A stretch of DNA of 40,393 nt from Bacillota bacterium (GCA_023435565.1 JAEYRN010000107.1:1-40393), one strand, 5' to 3'; shown: positions 17,509 through 26,038, numbered from the stretch's first letter. Notes: generated by a model not told the origin, from the sequence alone. Translations and numbers: made by a program.

Positions 17509-17569
17509 CCATTTTAAGTTTAGGATTGTCGTTCCATATAGATAACGCCTGCGAAAGGAAACGGTGCTG

Positions 17570-18532
17570 ATGGGTATCGAAACCAAAATTGCAAGCGTAG
17601 TCTCTCCGATGGGTATGGTAAAGAAGACCCTGAGCTATGTCGAGATAAAAACCAAAATAACAAGCGTGTTCCCGTTTTTGATGGGTCTTGCTTATCTCCA
17701 TTCCTCCGGTTACGGGATAGACCCACTCAAAACGGTGGTGTTTTTCCTGGGCATGTTTTGTTTCGACCTAACCGCAACTACGATCAACAATTATTACGAT
17801 ACGAAAAAAAACCATCAGACCCTCCAGTTTTCCCGGCCCACGGCCATGGCGATACTGCTTACATTGTTTGCGGTAAGTGTAATTATGGGACTGTTTCTCG
17901 TTTACCTGTCCAATCCGGTGGTTCTGCTCCTGGGAGTCCTGTGCTTCTTTTTTGGGATCATCTATTCCTACGGTCCCGTCCCCATCTCTCACGGGCCATA
18001 TGGTGAAATAGTCTCCGGTTTCTTTTACGGACTGCTGATTCCGGCTATTATGATATATATAAATGTTCCCGAAGGCGGGCTATTTTCGTATTTTCTTGAT
18101 GACTGGAAGCTATCTGTGATTCTGGATATCAAATCCGTCGCCGGGCTCCTTATGTTGTCCGTTGTACCATTCTGCCTTACCGCCAATATCATGCTTGCCA
18201 ACAATATATGCGACGTTAAGCACGATGTGGCGGTAAACCGGTATACGCTTGCCTATTATCTGGGGCAAAAAGCCCTGTGGCTTTTCGCCGGGCTGTATTA
18301 CACGGCATATCTGTCGGTGATCGTAATGGTAACGTCGGGCTTCCTTTCACCCCTCAGCCTTATTTTGCTTATCTCGTTGATCCCGGTACAGAAAAATATC
18401 AATCTGTTTTTTGATAAACAAATAAAGGAAGAGACTTTCATAGTCTCGATCAAAAACTTCCTGATCGTGATTATACTGCACACCCTGTTGATTTTTTTGG
18501 GAAGCTTTCTGCCGGGCTGGGGTCCTCGATGA
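17570..18532 (+). CDS. dmkA: UbiA-family prenyltransferase (DmkA, demethylmenaquinone synthesis)
   Basis: A 320-residue membrane enzyme that should attach the polyprenyl chain to 1,4-dihydroxy-2-naphthoate. It shows about eight to nine helices and the two family motifs: TATTINNYYDTKKNH, where the usual first Asp is Asn, and IMLANNICDVKHDVAVNRYT. The GTG at 17564 is in frame, but AAAGGAA at 17554-17560 is best spaced for ATG 17570. It overlaps eetA by 4 bases (ATGA). Its place next to dmkB and eetA argues for the EET-specific MenA paralogue rather than the respiratory MenA. No methyltransferase is present, which fits a demethylmenaquinone product. Confidence 0.87.
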   Translation: MGIETKIASVVSPMGMVKKTLSYVEIKTKITSVFPFLMGLAYLHSSGYGIDPLKTVVFFLGMFCFDLTATTINNYYDTKKNHQTLQFSRPTAMAILLTLFAVSVIMGLFLVYLSNPVVLLLGVLCFFFGIIYSYGPVPISHGPYGEIVSGFFYGLLIPAIMIYINVPEGGLFSYFLDDWKLSVILDIKSVAGLLMLSVVPFCLTANIMLANNICDVKHDVAVNRYTLAYYLGQKALWLFAGLYYTAYLSVIVMVTSGFLSPLSLILLISLIPVQKNINLFFDKQIKEETFIVSIKNFLIVIILHTLLIFLGSFLPGWGPR

Positions 18533-18915
18533 AATATTTGAGAAAAGCGGATCTAATATTAATCTTGGCCGTTGCCTTTTTAGCTCTTATGCTTTTGTTT
18601 ATGAGCAGGTATTTTATTACGGAAAAAGGAACATATGCCGAGATATACCATAATTCCAAATTAGTCAAGAGGATTCAGCTTGCAACTGCTAAAGAAGATT
18701 CTTTTTCAATACTTGGCGAGCCGGATGTGGTCTTTCAAATCTACGCCGACAGAAGTATCGCTTTTATCGAGTCCGATTGTCCCGACAAGGTCTGTATCCG
18801 TTCGGGCAGGCTAAAATATGCCGGCCATTTTGCCGCATGTCTTCCCAACAAAATACTGCTGAAGATCGTATCTGAAGACAAAGATGGCGAAGGTCCGGAC
18901 TTAATCATAGAATGA
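18529..18915 (+). CDS. eetA: EetA-like membrane-anchored NusG domain II protein
   Basis: A 128-residue protein with one N-terminal membrane helix (about 8-28) and an extracytoplasmic NusG domain II. The family signature is complete: ESDCPDKVCIRSGRL then AACLPNK, with Cys at 84, 89 and 104. In the Listeria system EetA is needed to move electrons from the quinone to the external flavoprotein. How it does so is not settled, and the conserved Cys are a plausible working site. It starts inside the end of dmkA (4-base overlap). The gene usually found with it, eetB, is absent from this window. Confidence 0.82.
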   Translation: MKYLRKADLILILAVAFLALMLLFMSRYFITEKGTYAEIYHNSKLVKRIQLATAKEDSFSILGEPDVVFQIYADRSIAFIESDCPDKVCIRSGRLKYAGHFAACLPNKILLKIVSEDKDGEGPDLIIE

Positions 18916-19054
18916 GAACCGGCGGTATAGGCATAGACGAAAACGGGTAGGTACAAAAGGGTGTCTTCTCGCATTGGCGGCGTTACTCCGCGCTAATGAG
19001 GGATTGATCCGCATACAAAAGCTGATGACTAATTTAAAGGAGGCAAAAGTTTCA

Positions 19055-20038
19055 ATGAAAAAGTTAGCTGCAGTAGTACTAGTAGTTTTACTCGTTTCCG
19101 CGCTTTTCGCCGGCTGCGGCGAGACTAAGGTGAAGACCGGTCTTGCAGTGATAACGGCGGCGAATAAGTCCGCCGACGCCGGCGCCAAGCCGGGCTTGGC
19201 ACAAATCGACTCGACGATCGTCGCGGTCATGGTTGACGGGGATAAGATAGTCAAATGTGTTATCGAAGCGGTTCAGAGCAAGATAAACTTCGACGCGTCC
19301 GGTAAGCTTATTACTCCAATGGATACCATGTTCTTGACCAAGACCGAGCTTGGTGAAGGCTACGGAATGAAAAAAGCCTCCCCCATCGGCAAGGAATGGA
19401 ACGAGCAGGCGGCGGCCCTTGCTAAATATGTAGAAGGTAAGACGGTTGAAGAGATTAAAGCTATCGCCGTGGACGAAGGCAAGCATCCTTCGGGTTCGGA
19501 CCTGAAAACCTCGGTAACCATGTCTATCGGCGGATATATTGCAGCGATCGAAAAAGCTGTTGCACAGGCTCAGGAGCTTGGAGCTTCGTCCTCCGACGAG
19601 CTGGGGCTCGGGATAGTGACCAATATGGGGCACTCTGTCAACGCCGGTGAAAAGCCGGGTCTTGCGGAAGCCTACTCCACCTATGTAGCCATAACCAAAG
19701 ATTCCAAAGGTAAGATAACCAGCTGTGTCATTGACGCGAGTCAGGGTAAAGTCAATTTCGACAAGTCAGGCAAGATAACCAGCGACATTAAAGCCGGTAT
19801 CAAGTCCAAGAATGAGCTTGGTGAAGGCTACGGAATGAAAAGAGTCTCCAAAATCGGCAAGGAATGGGATGAACAGGCGGTAGCGTTCGCCAAATATGTA
19901 ACCGGCAAAACCCCCGGTCAAGTAGCCGATATTACCGTAGATGAGAAAGGGCACCCGACCGGCAGTGACATCTTGGCGACGGTGACCATCGCCATCGATG
20001 ACCTCCAAGCCGCCCTGGCTAAAGCAGCGGCGGACTGA
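19055..20038 (+). CDS. pplA: Flavinylated lipoprotein with two FMN-binding domains (PplA-like)
   Basis: A 327-residue lipoprotein with signal sequence and lipobox LFAGC (Cys21), so anchored outside the membrane. Two similar FMN-binding repeats of about 140-150 residues follow, each with NELGEGYGMK or TELGEGYGMK, a GKEW-(N/D)-EQA segment, and a closing segment: HPSGSDLKTSVTMSI and HPTGSDILATVTIAI. In each, the Thr after D-x-x-x-x-V (T155 and T311) fits the ApbE flavinylation motif. The protein should carry two covalent FMNs and pass electrons to outside acceptors. An upstream in-frame ATG at 18974 has no ribosome site. AGGAGG at 19038-19043 supports 19055. Confidence 0.88.
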   Translation: MKKLAAVVLVVLLVSALFAGCGETKVKTGLAVITAANKSADAGAKPGLAQIDSTIVAVMVDGDKIVKCVIEAVQSKINFDASGKLITPMDTMFLTKTELGEGYGMKKASPIGKEWNEQAAALAKYVEGKTVEEIKAIAVDEGKHPSGSDLKTSVTMSIGGYIAAIEKAVAQAQELGASSSDELGLGIVTNMGHSVNAGEKPGLAEAYSTYVAITKDSKGKITSCVIDASQGKVNFDKSGKITSDIKAGIKSKNELGEGYGMKRVSKIGKEWDEQAVAFAKYVTGKTPGQVADITVDEKGHPTGSDILATVTIAIDDLQAALAKAAAD

Positions 20039-20049
20039 TAACGATTCTG

Positions 20050-20094
20050 GCTGCCTCCGATCTCTAAAAAGCAAGATTTGAGGCAGCTTTTTTA
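20050..20094 (+). terminator. Terminator between pplA and fmnB
   Basis: GCTGCCTC (20050-20057) pairs with GAGGCAGC (20080-20087), with an inner ATCT/AGAT pairing, and a T run follows. It should end most transcripts after pplA, so the transferase gene is read at a lower level or from its own start. Confidence 0.85.
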
Positions 20095-20138
20095 ATGCCT
20101 GTGTTTCATTCATTTCAGCTTAAAAAAAGGAATATTAA

Positions 20139-21191
20139 ATGAAACGACTTATTATATCTTTGCTCGCCGTTATGCTTATGTTCGCGTCCGGATGCGGGAA
20201 AAAGACAAGATATCAGGCGGAGTTTTTATCGCTCTTCGATACCGTTACCACTATCGTTGGCCATTCCGAAAGCAAGCAGGAATTTACCGCCCTCGCCGAA
20301 CGGATTAAGGTTAAGCTTACGGAATATCACAGGCTGTTCGATATCTATAACAGCTATGAAGGCTTAAAAAATATCAAAAGCATAAACGACAATGCCGGCA
20401 TAGCTCCGGTAAAGGTCGACGAGGAGCTAATCTCCATGCTGCTTTTTGCCAAAGAGCAGTATTATGAGACTGACGGCAAGACTAACATAGCTTTGGGACC
20501 GGTGCTCAGAATATGGCATGATTACAGGGAAAAAGGCATATCCGACCCGAGCGGCGCCGAAGTACCCCCGCGGGAGCTGCTGGAGCTTGCCGCCCGGCAT
20601 ACTGACATCGAAGATATTATTATCGACGAGGAAGCTTCGACGGTATACCTTTCGGACTCCTTAATGCGCCTTGACGTAGGGTCGGTAGCCAAGGGATATG
20701 CCGTTGAGCGGACAGCCCAATATCTTGAAGGTGAAGGCGTTTCCTCCCTTCTAATCAGCGTAGGCGGGAATGTCCGCGCCATAGGGGGCAAGCCGGGCAA
20801 TAACGGGATGGAGCCTTGGAATATAGGGATCAAAAACCCGGATAAGGAAAGCCCTGACACAGAGTTATGCAGCGTATTGATATCAGGATATTCCGTAGTG
20901 TCCAGCGGCTCATATGAGCGGTATTATACCGTGGACGGAACAAGGTACCACCATATCATTGACCCAAGTACCCTGAGTCCAGCGTCATATGTTACGGGTG
21001 TTACAATAATATGCCGCGACTCCGGCATTGCCGACGCGCTCTCCACGGCAGTCTTCAATATGCCTCTTGAAACGGGCAAGGAGTTTGTTGAAGGAATTGA
21101 CGGCGTCGAAGCTCTGTGGGTGACGGGTACCGGCGAGGTCGTTTATTCCGAAGGTTTTGAGAGTTTTTTAAAAGTTGTCAATAAAAAATGA
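20139..21191 (+). CDS. fmnB: ApbE-family FMN transferase lipoprotein (FmnB)
   Basis: A 350-residue enzyme that moves FMN from FAD onto a Thr of target proteins on the outer face of the membrane. The signal sequence ends in lipobox FASGC (Cys19). ApbE hallmarks are present: RLDVGSVAKGYAVERTAQYL, LLISVGGNVRAIGG, YHHIIDPSTLSPAS and ADALSTAVFNM. The last two carry the Mg and FAD-site residues. Its natural target is the two-domain lipoprotein encoded just upstream, which has the matching acceptor motifs. AAGGAA lies 7 bases before the ATG. Confidence 0.93.
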   Translation: MKRLIISLLAVMLMFASGCGKKTRYQAEFLSLFDTVTTIVGHSESKQEFTALAERIKVKLTEYHRLFDIYNSYEGLKNIKSINDNAGIAPVKVDEELISMLLFAKEQYYETDGKTNIALGPVLRIWHDYREKGISDPSGAEVPPRELLELAARHTDIEDIIIDEEASTVYLSDSLMRLDVGSVAKGYAVERTAQYLEGEGVSSLLISVGGNVRAIGGKPGNNGMEPWNIGIKNPDKESPDTELCSVLISGYSVVSSGSYERYYTVDGTRYHHIIDPSTLSPASYVTGVTIICRDSGIADALSTAVFNMPLETGKEFVEGIDGVEALWVTGTGEVVYSEGFESFLKVVNKK

Positions 21192-21303
21192 TATGATATT
21201 CTTCTTGATGTTTGCCTCGTAAGATGACTGCATTTTCGTTTGCCGTTAAGTCAAGATCTTCTTTGCCACCCGGGTAAATTGGCTTTTAAATTATGACCAT
21301 TTT

Positions 21304-22280
21304 TTAATCATAATCGTAGAATGAGTCATATGCCGCATTGTTCGTTAGGTTGGTTTTACCGCCGCCGTCGGAATTGATGGAAAAGATTTCGTAATCGCCA
21401 TTGCTACCAGTATCAGTGAAGATAATCTTAGCGCCGTCCCGGGAAAATACAGGATTAACGCCATAAGATTCAGTGCAGTTGGTGAGTCGAGCGGCGTTGT
21501 TTATATTGTTTTCCGGAGTAAAGCCGAACAGAGGTCCCGCTGCGTTGATCGAAAAAATTCCATAACCTCCATCGGTTGTTCTATTCCCGGCAAAAATAAT
21601 CTTCGCGCCGTCGAGTGACCACGAGGGGACAGAAAAGTCACCCAGAGAGCATACCATTGTATGATGAGAAATTGAGGCGCCGTCAAAATCCCAGATGTCT
21701 ATTTGAGAGTCTAAATTTGTTAGGATTTTCTTTCCATCAGGGGATACCCTGAGAGGGGATTCGATTATATTAAAAGTAATTTGGGCCACTATGGTCCCAT
21801 TGGCAGTCGTAAGATATACTTTGCGTTCATTCGTATTACAGAAAATAATCTTTCCATCGGGAGTCCAGGATGGATAGATTGACCAGGTATTACTGCTCGG
21901 AGTATAAATCCGGTTTTTTCCGGTTCCATCGGCGTTCATAACCCATAATCCCTCGATTTTACCACCCGCAGGAAGCATTTTAACATAGACCACCTTACTG
22001 TTATCTGGAGAGAGTTCAGGGCGGCAGTAATTGGTCCCGTCGGTATCCGTTGTTAACTGCTTTAAGTCGGAACCGTCATAATTCATGGAGAAAATATTTA
22101 ATCCTAGGGGACTAATGGGAGGCGTTTGGGGGTCATAACCCCGGTCCGAAACAAATACAATCTTCGCTGGATAGGTAACAGGTCCGTCGCGTTTGCCACT
22201 GCCACTACCACCGCCGCAGCCGGACAGGGCGAGAGCCAATATCAGCATGGCCATCAAACTACAGTAAAATATTTTTTCAT
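21304..22280 (-). CDS. PD40 beta-propeller lipoprotein, frameshifted at its start (cassette A)
   Basis: A TolB-like secreted lipoprotein of about 325 residues. The long open frame (from 22257 down) gives LALALSGCGGGSGSG with a lipobox, then PD40 blades such as SPDNSKVVYV, PSWTPDGKIIF, VSPDGKKIL, PSWSLDGAKIIFAG and FSRDGAKIIFTDTGSNGDYE. The only well-placed ribosome site (GAGGAG) and ATG at 22280 are one base out of phase with it, because the run after ATG has six A where seven would give MKKIFYCSLMAMLILA. The paralogues at 27847 and 29151 begin MKKFLYF and MKRILYF, which supports seven. It is silent, phase-variable, rescued by slippage, or a sequencing error. Function is unknown; PD40 propellers usually bind proteins or glycans. 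Confidence 0.8.
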
Positions 22281-22323
22281 TGCGACACTCCTCTAATGAT
22301 TGATTGTTTATTTTTCATATCAA

Positions 22324-22357
22324 ATTATATAACATGATTTTGATCAAAATTTGATCA
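22324..22357 (-). promoter_or_regulatory. Promoter and paired TGATCA operator of lipoprotein A
   Basis: On the minus strand a TATAAT (22324-22329) lies 11 bases from TGATCA (22341-22346). A second TGATCA (22352-22357) is 11 bp further upstream. No good -35 is visible; the boxes occupy its place, which suggests activator dependence. The same spacing occurs at three other lipoprotein starts. Confidence 0.75.
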
Positions 22358-22389
22358 TTGCTTTCCCAAAAAAAATGCGCCTCCAAACA

Positions 22390-22534
22390 TTAGACTGATG
22401 TTGGTAATATTATTGGCTTTATTGCCCCTAAATCAAAATATTTAAGGTTTAATAGATTTGCTATGGGGGTAATATCGAAAACGTCATTACCATATAGATT
22501 CAAATCCAATAAATTGAGACAATATTTTTTTCAT
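22390..22534 (-). pseudogene. Leucine-rich-repeat lipoprotein remnant (cassette D)
   Basis: On the minus strand a GAGGAG site and an ATG at 22534 start MKKIL, as in the neighbouring lipoproteins. The frame then breaks, but another frame reads CLNLLDLNLYGNDVFDI then TPIANLLNLKYFDL before a TAA at 22390-22392. This is the internalin-type repeat pattern (L-x-L-x-x-N-x-I-x-D-I-x-P-I-A-N-L). The lipobox and nearly all repeats are missing. I infer a large internal deletion joining the start to the last repeat. It keeps its own promoter at 22583-22616. Confidence 0.75.
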
Positions 22535-22582
22535 TGTGATACTCCTCGTAAAAATAATTATTTGGTATATTTTTCGAAATAT

Positions 22583-22616
22583 ATTATATAATATGATTTT
22601 GATCAAATTTTGATCA
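22583..22616 (-). promoter_or_regulatory. Promoter and paired TGATCA operator of the LRR remnant
   Basis: TATAAT on the minus strand (22583-22588), an 11-base gap, TGATCA at 22600-22605 and a second TGATCA at 22611-22616. This is the promoter facing the intact regulator gene, 102 bases from the regulator start. Confidence 0.75.
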
Positions 22617-22717
22617 AATTTTAGTAATGAATCCCAAAAAAAAGGATAAAGCCGGAGAAATATCGAATTTTATAAAAAAAGGTTTATCAGAATTCTTGCA
22701 AAGAGTGGTGTAAAAAA
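22617..22717 (+). repeat. Conserved regulator leader, copy 1
   Basis: The stretch between the operator and the regulator start shares blocks with 27931-28010 and 29229-29319: CCCAAAAAAAAGGAT, a GAGAAATATCGAATTT block and AGAGTGGTGTAAAAA just before the start codon. It probably holds the regulator promoter and ribosome site. I cannot place the -10 securely. Confidence 0.65.
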
Positions 22718-25700
22718 GTGGCTGAGGTTATGATTACCAAACTTATGCCGCCGACTTATTCCAGGGAAAGGCTGATTGAAAGGCCCCGCCTGCTTGACTT
22801 GTTAACCAAAGCCGGGGGTTATAAATTAATTCTGCTGATCGCCCCGGCCGGATATGGTAAAACCACTTTGGCCCTCCAATATATAAATCGCTTAAACCAA
22901 CCAGCGGTATGGTATCAGTTGGATAGTTTCGACAACGATCCGGCTGTTTTCGTCCAATATCTAGTCATGGGGATTCGGCAATATCTGCCGGACTATGGCC
23001 GTGAAACCTTGCAGATACTCGCCCAAAACGATGGGAATATCGGTTCCTCGCTGCGACTCGTCGCCACATCTTTGGTGAACGGCCTGGCGAAACAGGCAGA
23101 ACATGGCCTTATCCTGGTATTGGATGATTATCACCTAATCAAAGAGCCAATCATCGACCAATTATTACAAGAAATAATTGAGCATTTACCTAAGGGGATA
23201 ACGGTTTTAATCCCAAGCAGAACAGCGCCTAACCTAACCCTGCCTCGTTTAAGGGTAGCCGGGGAATTGGCTGCTTTGAGTTTTGAAGAACTCCGTTTTA
23301 ACAGCCGGGAAATCAGGGATTTTCTCGTCCAAACCCGTCAGCCGCTATTCGAACGGAACATCGCCGACCTGGAACTGAAAACTGCCGGATGGCCGGCGGC
23401 TTTATGCCTACTCAACCAGTCCGTTCCCGAGATTTCAACTACTTTGCTTAACCGGGGGACTGCGGCAGTCTATGATTTTCTGGCCACGGAAATCTTGGAC
23501 CGCCAACCTGAATCAATCAAAAGTTTTCTGTTGGACAGTTCCGTTTTGGAGGCCATTACCGCCGAGGATTGTGATCTACTGAGGGAGCGGAATGATTCGG
23601 CAGTGATGATCGAAAATCTGATCCAACACCAACTATTTTTGATCCCATTGGAAGGGGAGAAGCGGGTTTACCGCTATCACCATTTGTTCCGTGATTTTTT
23701 ATTGAGCCGTTTAAACACAAGAAAAAATGAATTATTCTTGCGCGCCGGCAGGATGGCTCGGAGTAATGAAAATTGGGACGCTGCCGTAGAGTATTTTTCA
23801 GACGCCGGAGATGAACCGGAATTGATACAGACCTTGATTATCGCCGGCAGGCAAGCTTTTCTCCATGGACGCTGGCAGACTGTCCAACGTTGGTTGGGTC
23901 TCCTCGGCCAAGATAAGGTCAAGGGCAATCCCTGGCTATCATTGTTTCAGGCCAAGGTTGAGATTAATCGGGGCAGGTTGGAAGCAGCCCAATCCTGGAT
24001 TGATATTGCCGTTAGAGATTTTAAAAGTAGGGACGATCGGGACGGCCTGGCAGAATCCCAATTGGCCCAGGCCCGATTTTTTTTCGGCAGGGGACGGTAT
24101 CAGGAGTCGGAGGATGTTTTAGAGCAAGCCGGGGATTATTTGGGTACCGGCCGTTTCGACGTAACTTTGGAAAGAGCGTTGATCCGTTTCGCTACCGGTA
24201 AATTTAAAGAAGCTGAAATTTTACTATTACAAAGTCTGGCGGTTGCCGAGGAACATCAGGATAATTATGTTACCGCTCTTATTCTAGAAGCCTTGGGTAA
24301 TGCCAATTACTTCCTCTCGGATTTTCCAAAGGCGCTACAATACTATCAAAAAGGCGTCTCGCTCTGCCCGGAACGTATCCTGCCCGGTTTCTACATGCAG
24401 GCTTTTCACCCGGACATCTATCAAAAATGGGGGGAGACGGATCAGGCCTATGAATACGCCAAACGGAACGTTGCGGCTAAGGAAAAAATGGGGCTGATTG
24501 ATTCCCTTCCATCGGCCTATTACATATTGGCTGAGATTTTGGTGATTCGTGAAGAATATGACAAGGCTGAAGAGTACTATTTGCGTGGTATTAATCTAGC
24601 CCGGGAGAACGGTGGCGATCTGGTTTTCCTGGCCTTAAATCTGGCCGATTTGGCCTTGTGTTATTATAAACAAGGAAATTTGACGAAAGCAAAAGAGACT
24701 GCCGAAGAATCCCTGGAAGAGTCGAGCCGGCAGTCGGGTATAGGTCCAACGGTATGCAAAGGAACTGTCGGGATCATCTTTTTGGAGACGGGCAATTCCG
24801 CTTATGCCGAGCAATTACTTCATGAATCCCGTATATCTTTGGAAAAGATGGATTTCCAAATAATCCTGCACTATGTCTACGGCTGTTTGGCCTATCTTTA
24901 TTTGAAACAGGGCGATTGGGAGAGCTTTGCCGAGTTTGCAGTTAAAACCTTAGAGATGAGCGCCTCAAAAAATTTTGTCAGTTTTCTCCTAAACCATTAC
25001 CCAATATTTTTACCGACGCTCCGTTATGGACTGGAACATGGGCTGGAGGTAGCCTTTGTTCAAAAAATACTACTCCGAGTGGGAGAGAAGTGCCTGGACC
25101 TTTTAAGTGAATTGGCGGTTCATCCCGACTTTCAAGTCCGCTTAAGGATTATTCCATTGCTGGAGCGGATTAGGAATGAGAAAACCGAAGCGCTGCTTCT
25201 AATATTAAGGGATGATCCCAATCCCCGAGTAAAGGCGTCAGCCGTTGAGAATAATCCGGAGTTGACACCTTTCTATTCAGCGGGAGAACTAGAACCGGCC
25301 ATTCGTATTCTCTGTCTGGGGCCGCTCCGAATCCTTTGCGGTACGGCAGAGATTACCGCTGCCGACTGGCGGATCGCCAAAGCCCGTGATTTATTGCTAT
25401 ATTTAGCTCATAGGGGTGAGATGGTCAATATTTACCGAATTTTTGAGGATTTATGGCCGGATTTATCCGGGGCTAAAGCTCAGTCCGTTTTGTACAGCGC
25501 TTTATACTGGCTGCGCCGGGTTTTAAAACCGGATGACGGCCATAGATTTGTCCAATACCATGGTAAACGCTGCGGACTTACACCGGAATGCTATGTGACG
25601 GATCAACAACGATTTGAAAGCCTGTTGGAGGGTGTTCTTGGTTCAACTGGGGATTCGGAAGTGATTCAAACCCGGCTTGAAGAAGCGGTTGCTCTATACC

Positions 25701-26038
25701 GAGGCGATTACTTGCAGGATTTTGACTACCCTTGGGCCCTACCCCTCAGGGAACATCTGAAGCGTCAATTTGTTGAAGCCAGCGTAAAACTGGCCCAAAT
25801 CCGGTTGCGCCAAAATCAATATACGCAGGTTATAAACAGTTTGAATAAATTGGTGCAAAAGAACCCTTTACATGAGGAGATACATCGCTTGCTAATGTCG
25901 GCCTATGCCGGTTCCGGAGACAGGTTGGCCGCAGGCAATCAATATCAAACTCTGGTTAAACTTTTGAAAAAAGAACTGGAGCTTACGCCGGAGCCGCAAA
26001 CCAGGGAATTATATTACAGGCTATGCGGGACGGAGTAA
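22718..26038 (+). CDS. MalT-like STAND transcriptional regulator with BTAD/winged-helix C-terminus
   Basis: A 1106-residue ATP-dependent signal-integrating activator. It has a P-loop APAGYGKTT (42-50), Walker B LILVLDDYH (about 130-139), a MalT-like NB region with TAGWPAALCLL and RYHHLFRDFLL, and a long TPR superhelix (about 350-830). A C-terminal winged helix plus BTAD domain (about 862-1106: CLGPLRILCG, ARDLLLYLAHRGE, LRRVLKP, YRGDYLQDF, NPLHEEIHRLLM) replaces the usual LuxR helix-turn-helix of MalT. The GTG start matches the ATG of the broken paralogue at 29320. BTAD activators of the SARP group bind direct repeats one helical turn apart, just like the TGATCA pairs beside it. Ligand unknown; MalT-type TPRs often bind sugars. 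Confidence 0.9.
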   Translation: MAEVMITKLMPPTYSRERLIERPRLLDLLTKAGGYKLILLIAPAGYGKTTLALQYINRLNQPAVWYQLDSFDNDPAVFVQYLVMGIRQYLPDYGRETLQILAQNDGNIGSSLRLVATSLVNGLAKQAEHGLILVLDDYHLIKEPIIDQLLQEIIEHLPKGITVLIPSRTAPNLTLPRLRVAGELAALSFEELRFNSREIRDFLVQTRQPLFERNIADLELKTAGWPAALCLLNQSVPEISTTLLNRGTAAVYDFLATEILDRQPESIKSFLLDSSVLEAITAEDCDLLRERNDSAVMIENLIQHQLFLIPLEGEKRVYRYHHLFRDFLLSRLNTRKNELFLRAGRMARSNENWDAAVEYFSDAGDEPELIQTLIIAGRQAFLHGRWQTVQRWLGLLGQDKVKGNPWLSLFQAKVEINRGRLEAAQSWIDIAVRDFKSRDDRDGLAESQLAQARFFFGRGRYQESEDVLEQAGDYLGTGRFDVTLERALIRFATGKFKEAEILLLQSLAVAEEHQDNYVTALILEALGNANYFLSDFPKALQYYQKGVSLCPERILPGFYMQAFHPDIYQKWGETDQAYEYAKRNVAAKEKMGLIDSLPSAYYILAEILVIREEYDKAEEYYLRGINLARENGGDLVFLALNLADLALCYYKQGNLTKAKETAEESLEESSRQSGIGPTVCKGTVGIIFLETGNSAYAEQLLHESRISLEKMDFQIILHYVYGCLAYLYLKQGDWESFAEFAVKTLEMSASKNFVSFLLNHYPIFLPTLRYGLEHGLEVAFVQKILLRVGEKCLDLLSELAVHPDFQVRLRIIPLLERIRNEKTEALLLILRDDPNPRVKASAVENNPELTPFYSAGELEPAIRILCLGPLRILCGTAEITAADWRIAKARDLLLYLAHRGEMVNIYRIFEDLWPDLSGAKAQSVLYSALYWLRRVLKPDDGHRFVQYHGKRCGLTPECYVTDQQRFESLLEGVLGSTGDSEVIQTRLEEAVALYRGDYLQDFDYPWALPLREHLKRQFVEASVKLAQIRLRQNQYTQVINSLNKLVQKNPLHEEIHRLLMSAYAGSGDRLAAGNQYQTLVKLLKKELELTPEPQTRELYYRLCGTE

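Noticed and set aside
18974..19054. Upstream in-frame start for the FMN lipoprotein
   Set aside because: It would put 27 polar residues ahead of the signal peptide and has no ribosome site, while AGGAGG precedes 19055.
19088..19633. 181-codon minus-strand open frame
   Set aside because: It lies fully antisense to the FMN-lipoprotein gene, which has a lipobox and conserved motifs; open antisense frames are expected in this GC-richer block.
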